Below, one piece after another: positions 1-12,710 of a DNA stretch of 64,000 bases. The stretch is from Ophiosphaerella korrae (Eukaryota; Ascomycota; Dothideomycetes; Pleosporales; Phaeosphaeriaceae), in assembly GCA_028456385.1 (NCBI GenBank), contig JALNQF010000011.1, positions 1-64,000 of the forward strand, read 5' to 3'. The notes under the pieces were generated by a model, which did not search any database, had not been told where the DNA came from, and saw nothing but the letters and a program-made list of their open reading frames with translations. The translations under genes and the position numbers were made by a program. Position 1 is the stretch's first letter. Each line of letters begins with the position of its first letter.

Positions 1-2858
1 GGGTACTGAATTGTATATAGGATTCTATTGGAGTAAAGAATCGTCGATAAGTTTTTATGGCCCATGCGCTGCACGAGCCATGCTCAAGAATTCGTGCACC
101 ACCCTTGTACCATAGTAGGTTCGGGTGAGTTGATGCGGAGACGAAAACGTGGCCACGCGATGGGAGGATCGATCCGACGGAACTACTGGTCCATGCATAA
201 TTCTTGCATCGTGAAAGAACACTTCCTGCATCACTCTATTGTATACATGACGTCCATAAATCGTCTATAATGGTACTATGTTCAGTAAGGCTGCTGAGAC
301 ATATTCAGTTCTAGTCAAACCACATAGGAAAACTACACCGATGCCATGTTATACACATCACCACCTAGCCACCTGCAACTGCTATTACCGTTCATGGTCC
401 TAGCCTGGCGCTTGGTTCCCGCTAAGATTATACTTGGTGATTAAATGCAATCTAGATGTTCATGTCAATCGACTTTTTGGGCACTCAAACGTCACCCCAT
501 TTCTCCATACCATGTCCCGTACGTGCCTCGGCATCATAACGGCTTCTAAAATGCCTTCAACAATTTAGTAATTCCAATTCCTTCACGTTGATACATTTTC
601 GAGTCTTAGGAGAGAATATTAGGGCCCGCCAAGGATTTGCCAAAAGGCCATCATTTAGCGAATCACAAGGGTATCTTCCTAAACTTCATGACATGGATAA
701 GTTTTTGATGGCCTTTTATTCATTCAAGAAATCAAACAGTGTAAATTTCAACAATAAGTGGCGATGCGTCTGCAGTTCATTTGACGATCCGAGGCTGTGA
801 CCAACTACAAAAATATACCGTAGTAAGCGGTTATCGTGTCCCCAGCAGGGCCCAAGTCTTAAGCTGAAGCTGCCGCTTCATCTTATACACAGATAAACTA
901 GCCTCCTTGGCCATGGCTTTGACTTGAAAAGCGGCAGGTCGTAAAATTCTCCATTAGGAAGACGAGTATCAAAGACTAGTACTCTAAATAGAATGCCGAA
1001 CCCCCCAAGGGCAACCGATTCTGCCAGGTATTGGCAGATGGTGATCATCAAATCCATGAAACTGGTCAGAGAAAGGGTTTGATTGTTGCGAAAACGAGAA
1101 TAGTAATATTTCATGTCGAGAAACGAGTTGCATTAGATTTCTCTGACCGTGTAAAAAACGGCATATTAATTTGCCTACTTGCAGCTGATGTGCGACCTTA
1201 TATCATGCTACCTGTTTTGTGAGAATGTGGCTTTCTACTTGACAAAATTGCTTGCATTGCTATCCTGACAGCATGGTGGACTAAGCGGATTCATCAGCAT
1301 TGCTCTCCAGTAGCGGGCCTGCATATCCGCTACGATCGATCTTACTAAATGGGGGAACGGTAGTACAGCTTATATTCCCCACCGTAGCGAAAATATATGA
1401 TGTCTCTAGCCACTGTTCGAGGTAGTAGTCACTAGTCTTCATCACACCAAGGAGCTAGTGGGGGCCTCCGGCAATTACATCTGTTAGCTAGGATCATGCA
1501 AGTACTGATTAATAATAACTTCACAGCATCGTATCAAGACTAGTTGAAAGCTACACCTGACGCCGTTTCACGCTTGTGGCGCTGCTGAAATCAAGCCTAT
1601 TTCGCTTTTCGTTCGTACCATGGAATACAAACTAACACAGTACGAAGCGGCCTAACCTACAGTTTACTCACAGTAGGCAGAATTATTCATAGCGCGATCT
1701 CATTTACAGGTTGAATGAAATAAAACCCACAAAGCCAAGTCGCGTCAGCATCAGGCTGCTCGCTGTGACGCAACAGCTACTTATCCAGTAGAAAATTATC
1801 ACTAGTCTTCATTGTAAATCCAATCAATGAGGACCCTCCACAGCAACTCAGCTGCGCCAGTCACGTTCGAGCAGGCATTTCTTAGCCCCCCCCTTCACGC
1901 AATGCAATGACTCGCAATACCCCGTAGGCGTTGATCCCTAGTGTATTCCACCGCAGCGGTTACGGCGGGCAGTAGTGAAACATGGCCCGTGAGGGGATGT
2001 TGTGCATATGCCTTGTGAGGTTGCGGCTTAGGTACTTTGTTGTGGAGGACATGTAATTCCTCTCCACGGGAAAAGTCCACTGGATTCAGAGGAAGCCCGG
2101 AGGGTTGGTGTTCCGGTGCTTTCTCGGAGGCCTACTTTGATAAATTGTGATTCCTCGTTCCATTGCATTGTGAGAATTTCGTTGGAACAGCGCGGTTCAT
2201 TGACAAAATCCCGTTAAAAACCTGCATTTGGAGCTAATGCACGAAACAGCTGCAGAGTTTGCGTGGTTTTATGTATGTTCTGCAGAATTATACCCCTTCT
2301 GTACTTACAGTTTCCCACAGGATTCTTGTACAAGACTGGACTATCGTTGTTGCCCGTGTAGGTAACGAGATAGACCCGGGACGATTGACGTGTAAGTATT
2401 TTCGGCTTCTCTTGCAGCCCGCCATTGAGACCAAGGGATAACACCCGCACCTCGCGTTCGTTGTCCAAGCCCCCGACATTTTGTTCACCGATCAGGTATT
2501 CAAGCTTCTTAACTGCTAAATTACTGAATTCATTTGAGAAAACACGATAAAGCCGGCTCTTTATGATAGGTGACGCTTGAATTTGGCTCTTTTACGAAGT
2601 GTTCACTCAACTTTTCTCTTTATTAGTACCTGCCTACTAAATGCGGTAGCGTCGAGAAGGTACGTTCATCCATTGGGGAAGTTCTCTAATCTTCTTAATC
2701 ATCGAATTTTATCGTTTGTCTTTATTATACACCGCCTCTGTTGCAATGAGTGATTTCACACGCAGTGCTTACGATTTATGAAGTTTAGCTGCCTTCTAGA
2801 ATGGCTATGCGGATATTGGTTTGCTGCATTCGAATACCTAAACACCGATAACAACGTG
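1..2858. other. AT-rich stretch without a recognisable gene
   Basis: Only short, mutually overlapping open frames (all under 100 codons) occur on either strand. None shows a protein-like composition or can be joined to a neighbour through a plausible fungal intron. I see no tRNA, no terminal inverted repeats and no transposase fragment. It is probably intergenic or strongly decayed sequence. Confidence 0.5.
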
Positions 2859-3690
2859 CTACAGCGTTGGAGATACCTCGAGGATGATGCTGTTTCTTCG
2901 TCGAAGGTTCTGGCTGCCGTTGCCGTGTTCCGTCTGACTCGACTCACAGACCGCCAATAGCGACCCATCGACCTTGGTATGAATGTTCGCTGCATCCACG
3001 GCCATATCTTTACTCTTTTCTTTGCAGCCTTTATTATCGCTCCCGCCTTCATTCCAGACGTCTATCCATTGCTTTCCCGTCTTCTTTAACCCCGTAAACT
3101 TGACGAACGTCATCTGGTTGCCGCTAGTATCTAAATGCTCACTACCCATACGTGGCGCATATCTACCCGGAATATATGCTTCATCAGTCCGAGAATACTG
3201 ATTGCATGGTCGATAATCCTCTCGAAATTCAACTGACTCCGAGAACTTGAGCCGTTTAAGTTTTGGGAGAATTTCGATGCTGCGGCGACCTTTTGGTGAG
3301 GTCAGGGACCTCCCTTTGATAGTCGGTGATTGTGGCATTGGACGCTTAGTGCCCTGCTGTTGTGTACCCCCTTCTAAGGTGCATTATATAGCGTATTTTG
3401 ATTTATCGCCTCCATACCCATCAACGAGTTGTCGAATTCCATATGGAGGTAGCCTTGAACTTGAGCAGCGCATCTTGCTTTGGCTTGTAGTTGTCTCTCC
3501 TCCCCCTGAAAGATGCGTACGCCTCATCCGCAGCCTGAACAGCATCGTAGAGTGTCTGAAATTGGGAGCAGGTCTTACAACTCAGCGCATCAAGCGAAAC
3601 AGCGCAAGGAGTTAGACCGGTATCTGAGAGTGTGGCTATCGGCTTCGCGCAAGACTTGCAGGTGATAGAATTGGAGTTGAGGGCCATCAC
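2859..3690 (-). CDS. hypothetical small cysteine-motif protein (2 exons)
   Basis: Two open frames join through one 52-bp intron: exon 1 is 3690-3426, the intron 3425-3374 (GTTGAT...CTTAG) and exon 2 3373-2859. Phase closes to give 259 residues. The N-terminus has two CxxC pairs (C11/C14 and C38/C41) with C29 between them, which looks like a small metal-binding knuckle. The rest is basic and polar with no membrane segment or signal peptide. The donor GTTGAT is not the commonest form, so the junction is an inference. It rests on the in-frame continuation and on typical intron length. I do not recognise the family. The flanks are gene-poor, and a lineage-specific gene is likely. Confidence 0.55.
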
Positions 3691-4458
3691 TCATATATTA
3701 CGATTGTGTAAGCCCCGCGAATGGTCAAGCTGAAAAGCGGGCAGAGTGAATAAGGGATGTCTTTGCCCGCCGCAGACAGAGTCACCACTATGGCCTTAGA
3801 CCTGATCCAAAAATAGAAGGGCTTCTGGAGTCCAGCATTGATTGAGTAGTAATGATAAGGGCGCAGGATGTGTAGAGTAACCTTTTGGGCACTACACCTG
3901 TTTCACCGGATTATCAATTACGAGCAAACGGAGGCGAAATGTAGAGATTGCACTGCGGCGCGGGTTCTTGACTACTACGAGAAGAAATGTATACTCGAAA
4001 AGGCGGTGTCAACCAAGACGGAGACAGTAGGTACGTTGATGTGCATCGGTAGTCGTGGTAGAGTTTTGACCGAAATAACAACATCGCTAGTTGATCCCTG
4101 CATTTGCCAGAACACAGCAAGCACATTCAAACCACAACGTCCCTTCCCATATACATTGTAAATTTTCTTCAAGATCGAAGAAACATATACTCCAATTTCG
4201 CTGACGCCACTTAGGTACATTAGGCCACTTAGCATACCGGTTTGGGCCCGTCACCTATCCGGGCGAGTGAAAATAGATCAAAATATGCTAGGCATAATTG
4301 CGCGACTACAAGTAAGTGTTTTTGGACAATGTGTGAATGAGGGATTAGCGTTGGATAACATCACCACCCACCCAGTCTAGTTTAAATATTCCAATCCCCC
4401 ATAAAATATTAGACTACCCACAACTCAATTCGTAAAGTACCCCAACCTCACCCAGGCC
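3691..4458. other. intergenic, nothing recognised
   Basis: The stretch lies between the starts of two divergent small genes (3690 minus and 4459 plus) and presumably holds both promoters. Short open frames on both strands here overlap one another and look random. Confidence 0.5.
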
Positions 4459-5016
4459 ATGTGTACTGTAAACAGCATCTGCAGGATCAACCCGGAAGAG
4501 TGTCGCAAGTCGGTTGCCCGTTTTCGTAGAGGCGAGTTTTTCGCAGGTGAAGATCGGCATAACTTTGAAGAGATGAAGCGGACTATGAAGGCAATTGAAG
4601 ACGCAAAATCTCTAGAGCAGAAGGCGGCCGAAGCACCTTGGGACCCCGACGAATCTGTCAAGCCTGGCAAACACTCCGCAAAATGGTCTTATGACCTTCT
4701 CGCCAGCAAGATGACCAAACAGTCAGCCCAGAAGCTGTGTATCATCTGCAACAAGGTCGAAGCTCAACAGTTCAAGATTAAGTACTTCGGATGGAAGATG
4801 GATTTGGCCCGTGTTGGTGGCCCGCCCCCATATAAAGCGAATGCTTGCAATGATTGTTACCATGAAGCTTGTCTTTTCTCCTACCTAACCGACAATTCGG
4901 AGCTCAATTTTACGACGTGCCTCAAGTGCGAGTGGCTCCGTGTGGCCGTCAAAATCCAGGATTGGAGTCTTTTGGAGATTGGGACAGCTATGGATCGAGT
5001 CAAATCGATGGCCTAA
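4459..5016 (+). CDS. hypothetical cysteine-rich (zinc-finger-like) protein
   Basis: This is a single-exon frame of 185 residues starting at an ATG. The N-terminal half is charged and probably helical. The C-terminal half carries spaced metal-ligand-like residues: C94-x2-C97, C130-x2-C133, H135, C138 and C154-x2-C157. That spacing suggests a cross-braced zinc fold of the RING/PHD type. The order does not match a canonical RING closely enough to name it. No signal peptide or membrane span is seen. Composition and the ordered Cys pairs argue that it is a real gene. The function is unknown. Confidence 0.6.
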   Translation: MCTVNSICRINPEECRKSVARFRRGEFFAGEDRHNFEEMKRTMKAIEDAKSLEQKAAEAPWDPDESVKPGKHSAKWSYDLLASKMTKQSAQKLCIICNKVEAQQFKIKYFGWKMDLARVGGPPPYKANACNDCYHEACLFSYLTDNSELNFTTCLKCEWLRVAVKIQDWSLLEIGTAMDRVKSMA

Positions 5017-6239
5017 GTAGTGATGGAAGGTGCTAGGGGAAAGTGCGAGGCAGGATGCGCGTCAAGACGATTCTTTGCATGTTCACAGTACACGCGCTAG
5101 GGTATTGCTCTGGGTTTGAATGGGTATGCCTACAGAAATAGATTGAATCGTCCAAATTCTAATACAGAAATTCTTTCTCAATCCCTGCCGGATATCCTCT
5201 CGGTAAAATATGTTATGTACATATGATCAAACGACACTTCAAACTGCATGGGATATTTACAATGACTCTGTTGGCAAGTGCAAACTAATTCAACCATGAC
5301 ACGATGTAATCTGGTGTGTTTAGAAAAGCACAATGCGAAAAATGCTTTACTCTGGTCCGCACCGCACCCGAAATCAACCTATTATTACAATCCAAAGTCG
5401 ATAGTTCCAATTAACGGTTATTAAAAATAAATTGCCTTAATATCTTCCACTGCGTAATGAAATGACTTCACTACTTCTAGCGACAGAAGGTGTTTAAACT
5501 TTATAATAATCTAGCCAGCTAAAACTCATCGAGCTAATTGAGCCACGTACCCTACCCTTGGTTGGGTCTATGCGTCACCGGCTCTGGATTTACTGATTCC
5601 TATATTATCTTGCAGTGGCTTAAGCTTGTGTTTAATCACTAGACTAAACAACGGACTGATAGAAAGCCACGCATACTCATCTAGAATGGTTTCGAAATCT
5701 TGGAGCTTTGTTTTGAATAAAATATCACTCTATGCCGTATACCCTCTTATTGCTCTTACAAGTACCAGCCCTGTAATATGGGCGTCTTTGGGCCATTAAA
5801 GGCAGCCTATCACGAACAGGTTAAACGGATAGAGTTAGGAGGGGCAAACACAGTCGGCAAGTAGTACTTTACTTATTTGCATAGCCCTGCAAGGGAAAAG
5901 TCATTTACTAAAAGGAATGCCCTTGGGGCTTGAAGAGGAAGCGGTTTATTCCTATTCAATCCTGATAGAGTTCTCGCAAGGATCCTAAAACCTTGGAGAG
6001 CCCCCGTGGCGCAAATGTGGTAACGGAGGACGAGGACTGTAATATAGGTGCACAATGGACAGCAGTAATGGTTAGAATTTGGTATTAGTGTCCACAGCTA
6101 AGCCTCTCATACGTGATGACTGTGCCGCCGTCGTGTTTGCTATCATGCCTCCCTGGCTCTCTAGGGTTGTTGCTGAGTCAACCAGAGCGCCTAAGGCGCT
6201 TTGCGCGAGGGCACCTACTAACTAACGACCAACACCACA
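5017..6239. other. AT-rich intergenic, no gene seen
   Basis: The sequence is dense in stop codons in all frames. The only ORF of note is a 60-codon random-looking frame on the minus strand near 5873-6055. No repeat ends or RNA gene were identified. Confidence 0.5.
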
Positions 6240-7125
6240 ATGCAGCACAACGTACAGCTATGTCGACATCACAAGCAGATATAGCACGGCATCAGCACGT
6301 CACGCCGCCCCTAATTTTAACTAACCAGCCTTTGACGCCTCCACTGACCGATAAGAAGCTATTTGCGGGGTCGCTTTACGTTATCGCTCTTTTTAGAGAA
6401 ATTCAAGCTGGAAGGAATACTAGGCAAGACTGGTGGATAGAATTTCTGCTTGCAGAAGGAGAGTAGGACCAGATAGAGAGGACGCTCCAGCAAGACGACG
6501 TGCTTTGGGGATACGCGTAAGACAAGATACGGTTAGTAGATTCAGAAACTGTAAGGACCGCAGCTGATAGTAGTCATTGGCAGGTATAACTATAACGAAG
6601 ACCCAATGTAGATTGGTTGTTCGTATGCCTACCAAGAAGTCGTGCAAAGCTACGCTAACGATTTGGCGGTCCCAGCTGCGCGATACTGTTGACAGACCTG
6701 AACTAAGAGCTGTAGAAGTAATCGCGGATGAGGTAAGTTCAACTCTCGTAACACCGTTTGCAAATATTCTGACATTCCTATCAGGCTTTCAGTGACGATG
6801 AAGGAAATGCCGTCGATCACCCCGGCCTACGGCTCCGCCTCAGCGATTTCACCTACAAGGAACTTGCCCAGAAGGAGATATCTACATCTCTGGGATACAA
6901 CTCTGCCAATATCTAGATGTGGCGGAGAGCAAAGTAGAGCAAGCACTAGGCGAGCAATCCCTTGCTAAGGAGGCCAAAAAGCGGAAACGGTTGGAAATAC
7001 CTCCTGAGGAGATCAGTGCAGTTGATGAAGCAAGATACGCTAAGCGAGAGGAGAGAGCAGCGAAGCGCGCTGATTATGACATTGATTATGAGGGAAAATC
7101 ATCAACTAAGAGTCTCTCAGACTAG
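6240..7125 (+). pseudogene. decayed copy of a fungal dispersed-type gene, one intron still recognisable
   Basis: Plus-strand fragments read like one protein in pieces. The first is a Pro/Thr-rich lead into a FREIQAGR...DWW segment (frame of 6113-6466). It continues past in-frame stops at about 6463 and 6517. A second fragment at 6577-6731 contains KATLTIWRSQLR. It joins cleanly through a 52-bp intron (6732-6783, GTAAGT...TCAG) to an acidic segment (SDDEGN...) and LRLRLSDF. A frameshift near 6890 leads into a Lys/Glu-rich tail that ends at 7125. Stops and a frameshift with an intact intron mean a gene copy that has decayed. I believe relatives occur as multi-copy hypothetical proteins in Pleosporales, but that is from memory and the function is unknown. 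Confidence 0.55.
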
Positions 7126-8626
7126 ATTGATTACTAACTAGTTATTTCCTGTCAAGAAAATGCCCTCGCAATTCATTTGTCGCGTTATAATGCGTCATTT
7201 TGCTGCACAAAGCGAAGGCTTATCGCAACCGTATTAGCAAGACAGCGGCTACGCTATCTGCCTTCCCTGTGTTTCTCGGCGTCATGACGCCCTATGCATC
7301 TCTTACTCAGCATTTGGGTCAAAGAAACCGGGATCAGGAAGTTGTTTTCCATCTACACCAAGGTTCTCGCAGACCGAACCACCAAAGTCGCAAAGCCACA
7401 GATCTAGCGATGTTGGACTGGTCGCGTGGACTAGGTAGTGTCCAGACGCAGATCAGAATATATTACACCGCGACGGTGGATATATGAAATAAACTCGACA
7501 AATTGGCGGCACCATTTTTTCTTGATAGAAATTGGAATATTATCGTAGTTGCGATCAAGGTAATGTTGGAGATTGCATGACTAGCTTCAGCGAGAAGCAA
7601 GCCGCGCTGGCTTTCAGGCTCGTCTTGCCATCCGTAGTATCTAAATATAGGATGATTCGGGAGGCAAACCACTAAAGGGAGGAAGAAAAGTATTTTATAA
7701 TTCTAGGATGCGTTCCTAGCGCTTCTAACACTCTTGGGATTTAGCGGGCGGCGATCCATGTTGATTCGAGCATGCTACTAGATTCTAAATTTAGCCATTT
7801 TCTCAAAGATTCGGTTAACAAATAATAAAGTACCTCGCCATGATCGTCTCGTAGGTCGTCTGTTTGTAAGTCGAATGCAAGAGAAAATGAGCTGGCGTTC
7901 CCCTGCCAAGCGCTCACACCAGGGCTGATAGCAATCGCTAGAAAAGGTAAGAGTGCATACTCCAAATGAAATGATTGACAGCACAGCACAACCAAGAGCA
8001 TGTATTTTTATTACGAGCTAGTGTCCCAAGGAGGTTGTCTATTAAGAGACATAATATATAAGCTGTAAGTTTATATATATCTGAGTGGGTCTTTAGGAAG
8101 ACTGAGTATTTTTTTTTCGTCCATGAGCATTCCTGGATAAAGCCAAAGGCTCCAATCAGACCTCTGTTTACATAACACCTGGTCTAACCACATATATACT
8201 AGAGTCAGTTCTAGCCCCCATCGCCAAGACAACCATATATGGAAGGTTTCAACAACGCAGTGTCGAAAGCAGTGGGTGTCATGCCCGGGCCAGTTAAATC
8301 AAAGTGTCTATCCAAGACGCAGAATGAGGTAAGCCGTAGTGCCGTGTGTGTAACTTAGAAGAATCAGGTATTTTAGTAAAGAACAGGAACCATGGGGCAA
8401 TGGGATAGCAATATACGTGGAAAGAAAGAAGAGGTTTATAGTAGAATTCCAGGGAATTTGAATGGAGTCAATAGAGCCTTGATCGCAAACTGAAAAATTA
8501 GGTTTTCTGTAAGTAGAGCAGCCCACCTACCCAGTCTTTGTTACACAATCCATCGTTAGAATAAACCTATCTACCAATGGTAAAAAGGTAAAAAGATCAA
8601 TATTTCCCCTGCAATGGACTCGCAAC
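7126..8626. other. AT-rich intergenic, fragmentary coding only
   Basis: Plus-strand reading around 7340-7680 gives short protein-like stretches broken by stops, possibly more of the decayed sequence immediately upstream. No ORF can be supported. 7700-8626 is very AT-rich and shows nothing I can assign. It ends at the stop codon of sla2. Confidence 0.4.
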
Positions 8627-11600
8627 TTAATCTTCGAGATAAGAGAGTTTGCGCATTTCACCCAGCCTGACGCGTGCTTGGCTGAGCGAGTTCTCGAGCT
8701 GGAGAATTTCAACCTGATGATCTTGTTAGTAGGTATGCCAATAGTAACACGGACAGGGGCTTACCTGTTGCTCCATCTCCCTAGTCTTGAACTCTCGGTC
8801 GCTCAACTTGCTATAATCAACTACCTCACCGTCCTCTCGATTCTTCTGCGCGATAATCTCCTGCACCTGCTTTACAAGCGACCTGCAAGCGGCAGTTACA
8901 GCCTTGCTTGCGCTCTCCAGGCGATCTTGCGTCTTGCTCATAAAGCTGGCCTTGACTCGGCTGGCGGCTACCAACTGAGCGGTAGATGCAGCAACGTCAT
9001 TGGAGGCAACAATGAGCTGTTCTGGCGAGTTGCGCCCTGAAATGACACCATCAGCCGTCTCAATGAGCATGTTTGTCGACGTGGCGACAGCTTTTGCGGC
9101 ACTGATGAGACCTTCAGTCCAGCGGTTGTGTTTCTTGTAGAACTGTGTCTTAGACATGCTACCACGACCTTCACGAACGATTTCCTGCTGTGAGACGGTA
9201 GCTGCTTTGACGAGCTGCGCGATTGCGCCTGTGACTGCGATGGCAGCCTCTAAGATGGAATCGTGGATCTTCAGTTCATAAGTTGAGTACTGATCTCGAG
9301 GCTTGTTCTTCAACTTTGCCAAGCGTTCTGTCGCAGCTTCGATAGCATTGGCAGCTTTAGTCAACTCATTATCAACGAGGTCACCAAGGTCACCAGAGGA
9401 ATTCGTAATCTTGCTCTTGGGAGCGAATGCATCCGCTAGCTTGGACAAGTTTTGGAGATTACGAACCACTTCAGTGCTGTTGTTGATGACCACATTGATC
9501 TTTTGCTCGGCATCGAGATCATAAATCCGCACTGACTGTACGTTTCGGAAAAACTTGATCGTGGAGGTTGCGGATGCACGTGCGCCGTTAATGAGCTGAT
9601 CAGCCTTGTTTTCATTAGAAGCGAAGCGAGTAAGACCCTTTGCATTCACAAGAACATCTGCGATCGACCCGGCAAAGCTGTTTACCGCATTAATAACCTC
9701 GGCATGCTTCGCATTTGGACCGTCTGCGACAAAATTGTTGAACGCTGTCGAAAACTCCATGGTACAAGTCGATGCTTTTTCGATCTGGGATAGAACAAAT
9801 GCACCAGTGGCATTCTGATTTCCAGCTTGCATTGATGAATCGAGTTCATAGAGCGCATCATCAACGCGCTGGACTCCAGCCTGCAAAACAGAGTCAATGA
9901 TGTCGTTTATTCTCTGGAGGCTGTCCTGAATTAGGGTATCAAGATGTCCATCGAGGACATTATCGCTGGCGTTAGCATTCAATTTGAGTTCGTTCAGCTC
10001 AAGTAGCGTTTGATCCATGCCAGCGCGGAAAATTTCAAGCTCCTCCTCCTTGTCGCGCAGTTGCCGCTCAAGATCCGAGTCGCCTTCGCGGTACTTCATC
10101 TGCATTTCATCTAGTGCCCGAGTTTTGTTTCGCAGCGCTTCCTCAAGATCTGCAATCTCTCGGTTGTGCCTTGATAGCATGGCTGAAAGCTCTGATCCTT
10201 TGCCACGCTCTGAATTATCGGCTCTATCCAATGCAGCGCGGAGCTCGCGCTTGACTTTCTCCAGCTCTTCGCGAGCACCTCCCGAGGTTCGATCTTTTTC
10301 CATAAGAGCCCGATCGCGTTCTCGGATCATATCAGCGAGCTCGAGGTTCTTTGTTTTCAGCTCGCGTTGCAGCTTATCGCGTGCATCGATGGCTTCTTGT
10401 GCAGAATTTGCCTTGAGTTGAACCTGCTTAAACTTTTGTAGAAGTTGGAGATGCTCGTGTCGCAACTGTGAATAAAGCTTCGCTAGCGATTCGTATTTCG
10501 ACCTCCATATGTTCAACTGCTCTTGAAGTGCACGGATTTGATCGTCCTTGGAGCCAATTTGCTGCTGGTAGTTTTGGTTCATTTGCGCAAGTTCTCCCTC
10601 AAGTGCCTTCATTCGCTGATCGTACTGCTGTAACATAAGCTGATCGCGCTCGTACTGTGCGCGCGCATTGAGATTCTCTCGTTCCAGTTCCGCGAGACGA
10701 CCTTGTGTCTGTTGTTGATACTGATCGCGCATGAGTTGCTCCTGTGCCAAGCGAGCCTGTTCGGCCTGCAGCCTCTGTTGCTCCTCAAACTCCCGTTGTG
10801 CTTGGAACTGTTGTTGCTGCTGTAGGCGCTGCTGTTCTTCCCATTGTTGTTGTAGCTTTCGTTGCTCGGCTTCATATTCATCCTGTTGCCTTTTCTGATC
10901 GTTCTTCCAGAATTCGTTGATCGGCTCAGGGTCGATCGACGGGGCGCGTGGTGGAGGAGCTGGTTCTTCCGGTTTCTCGTTACGTGGTCTTGACGGAAGA
11001 GCTGGCGCGTTTTCGTCTTCGGCAAGTAAATTTGGAGGTTCTTGAGGTAGTTTAGGCACTGTGATCAAACTCGTGAGGTACCGCAAATTTGAGCATTCGT
11101 AATAGAATTTAACGAGACGGTAGTGCTGCGCATCATATCGACCGCGGAGGGGAGAGAGCGCTTCGTCATCACCAAGAGCTTTCGGAGTCAGCCAGTTACC
11201 AAGTTTGTTGATTTTGAAACTCACTTGTATGCATTGCGCGCAGCATGCTGGTGATAAACTTGTAGATACCATAGCTCTCCTGAACCAGGGGCACGAGGGC
11301 AGCAATACGGCACTCATTGTTGACGCCGCTGCGGAAGTGCGAGAAGATGAGCTTCTGGAAGGCATCGATCTGGTCTTGAAGTGTCATTAGGTCTGAAATA
11401 GTCTCGTATCCCTCGTTGGGATCGTTGATTGACTTGAGACTGATGTATTCTTCATACTCAAAGGTTCCTGTCCAAATCAGCCCATAATCTCACTTTGGCC
11501 CGTTGAATCGTACCATTGAATTCTGGATGTTGCCGATGGAAGGCGAGCTTGGCCATAAGATAGTAGATGTACTCGGAAATAAGTGGGGCATAGCCTCGCA

Positions 11601-12110
11601 TTCCTTCGCCGCCTACTGATCCCCTGGACAAGCTTTCGAGCCAGCTGGTGTGTGCCTGAGCCTCCCTGAGTGCGAGGGGGTGGCCTTCCTGGAGGACCTT
11701 GTGAACTGTGATGAGGGCCTTGAAGGTCTGGACCTCATCAGCGAGGATTGGTTGCCTATCTTGCGGTCAGCATAGCCCTAGTAGCTTCATCCGGCTCGTC
11801 GCCGCCGAGCATAGGTCAAGCCTACACTTTCATGCCAGACCAAAAGCTTTGGGAGCTTTTATGGTCCCATGTGTATACGATGCATGCGCGAACATGTTTT
11901 CCTGCACTCTGGTGAGCTTCGGCTATGTGACATCGGCAGTGGCGGACATACGTTTAGGCGAGACTTCTTCGATGCTCGTCGCCTTGCGGATGGCATTGGC
12001 GAGCTCTGTTTCTTGCCTGGGGGCGTGAGTACGGATAGGCGATAGACGTGCCAATTCGGTGGTGTTGGGGGCTACACTTACTTGCCCATATCAACATTGC
12101 GCGAAGACAT
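8627..12110 (-). CDS. sla2: Sla2/End4 endocytic actin adaptor (HIP1R family)
   Basis: This adaptor couples PIP2 membrane and clathrin coats to actin during endocytosis and polarised growth. Seven exons close in phase to 1051 residues: 12110-12082, 12016-11952, 11901-11826, 11755-11514, 11467-11225, 11178-8765 and 8713-8627. Introns are 46-70 bp with GTAAGT, GTATGT, GTAGGC, GTACGA, GTGAGT and GTAAGC donors. The N-terminus holds an ANTH domain with the conserved CIVYTWDHKSSQSFW motif. A proline-rich hinge lies around residues 265-300, followed by a long Gln/Glu-rich coiled coil (about 310-640). The C-terminus is a talin-like I/LWEQ actin-binding region (about 810-1020). The length matches the family. 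The next gene upstream on the same strand is slu7. The 11179-11224 junction is the least certain. Confidence 0.95.
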
Positions 12111-12710
12111 GGCGGCGACGGTAGCTTCCTCAAGCTATCCGCCTGTCGATGCAGTAAATATGTCACGCAAGGAGAATCCTGGCACAATAAAGAAGACAGA
12201 CGTGGCAGAGCGCGACCAAAGCAGCTTGCAGACAAAAGTGAATCCAGGAGAATAGCGTGTTGCTCGGATGGATGCCCTGTGTCGGGCTGGCATCCAGTTG
12301 GAGTTGGAGAGCTTGGCATTCTCCCCAAGCTTCCCAGCATTGCATTCGTCATCCCACCCAGCTAGGACCACTCACCATGCAGCAAACCGTTACCATCTCG
12401 CCCCGGCCACTGCTGCCTTCACAACGCACACGCGGCGCATGCGCAATCGCCATCAAGTCTGAGTTGTTCACTGTCATAGAGGGAGGGCAGGATGCAACAT
12501 TGCGAATAGAGAACGCCGGCCGCAGCTGGACTCTGGAAGCGTGCGCTCTACTTTACCGATGGGCACTGCATGCAGGACAACGCATACGATTGTCAGGAAC
12601 TCTATGTCATTCTACATGCTACGCTCAATGAAGCCAGGGTATAAACGCCATGCAATGCTAACTGTACAAAGCCGCCCTTGTATGACGGTATGAGTGGATG
12701 ATATACTGTA
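12111..12710. other. intergenic between slu7 3' end and sla2 5' end
   Basis: This 600-bp gap between two co-directional genes holds the slu7 terminator and the sla2 promoter. Overlapping short frames on both strands show no protein-like pattern. Confidence 0.6.

Noticed and set aside
10017..10421. 134-codon plus-strand Ser/Arg-rich ORF
   Set aside because: Antisense of the Sla2 coiled coil.
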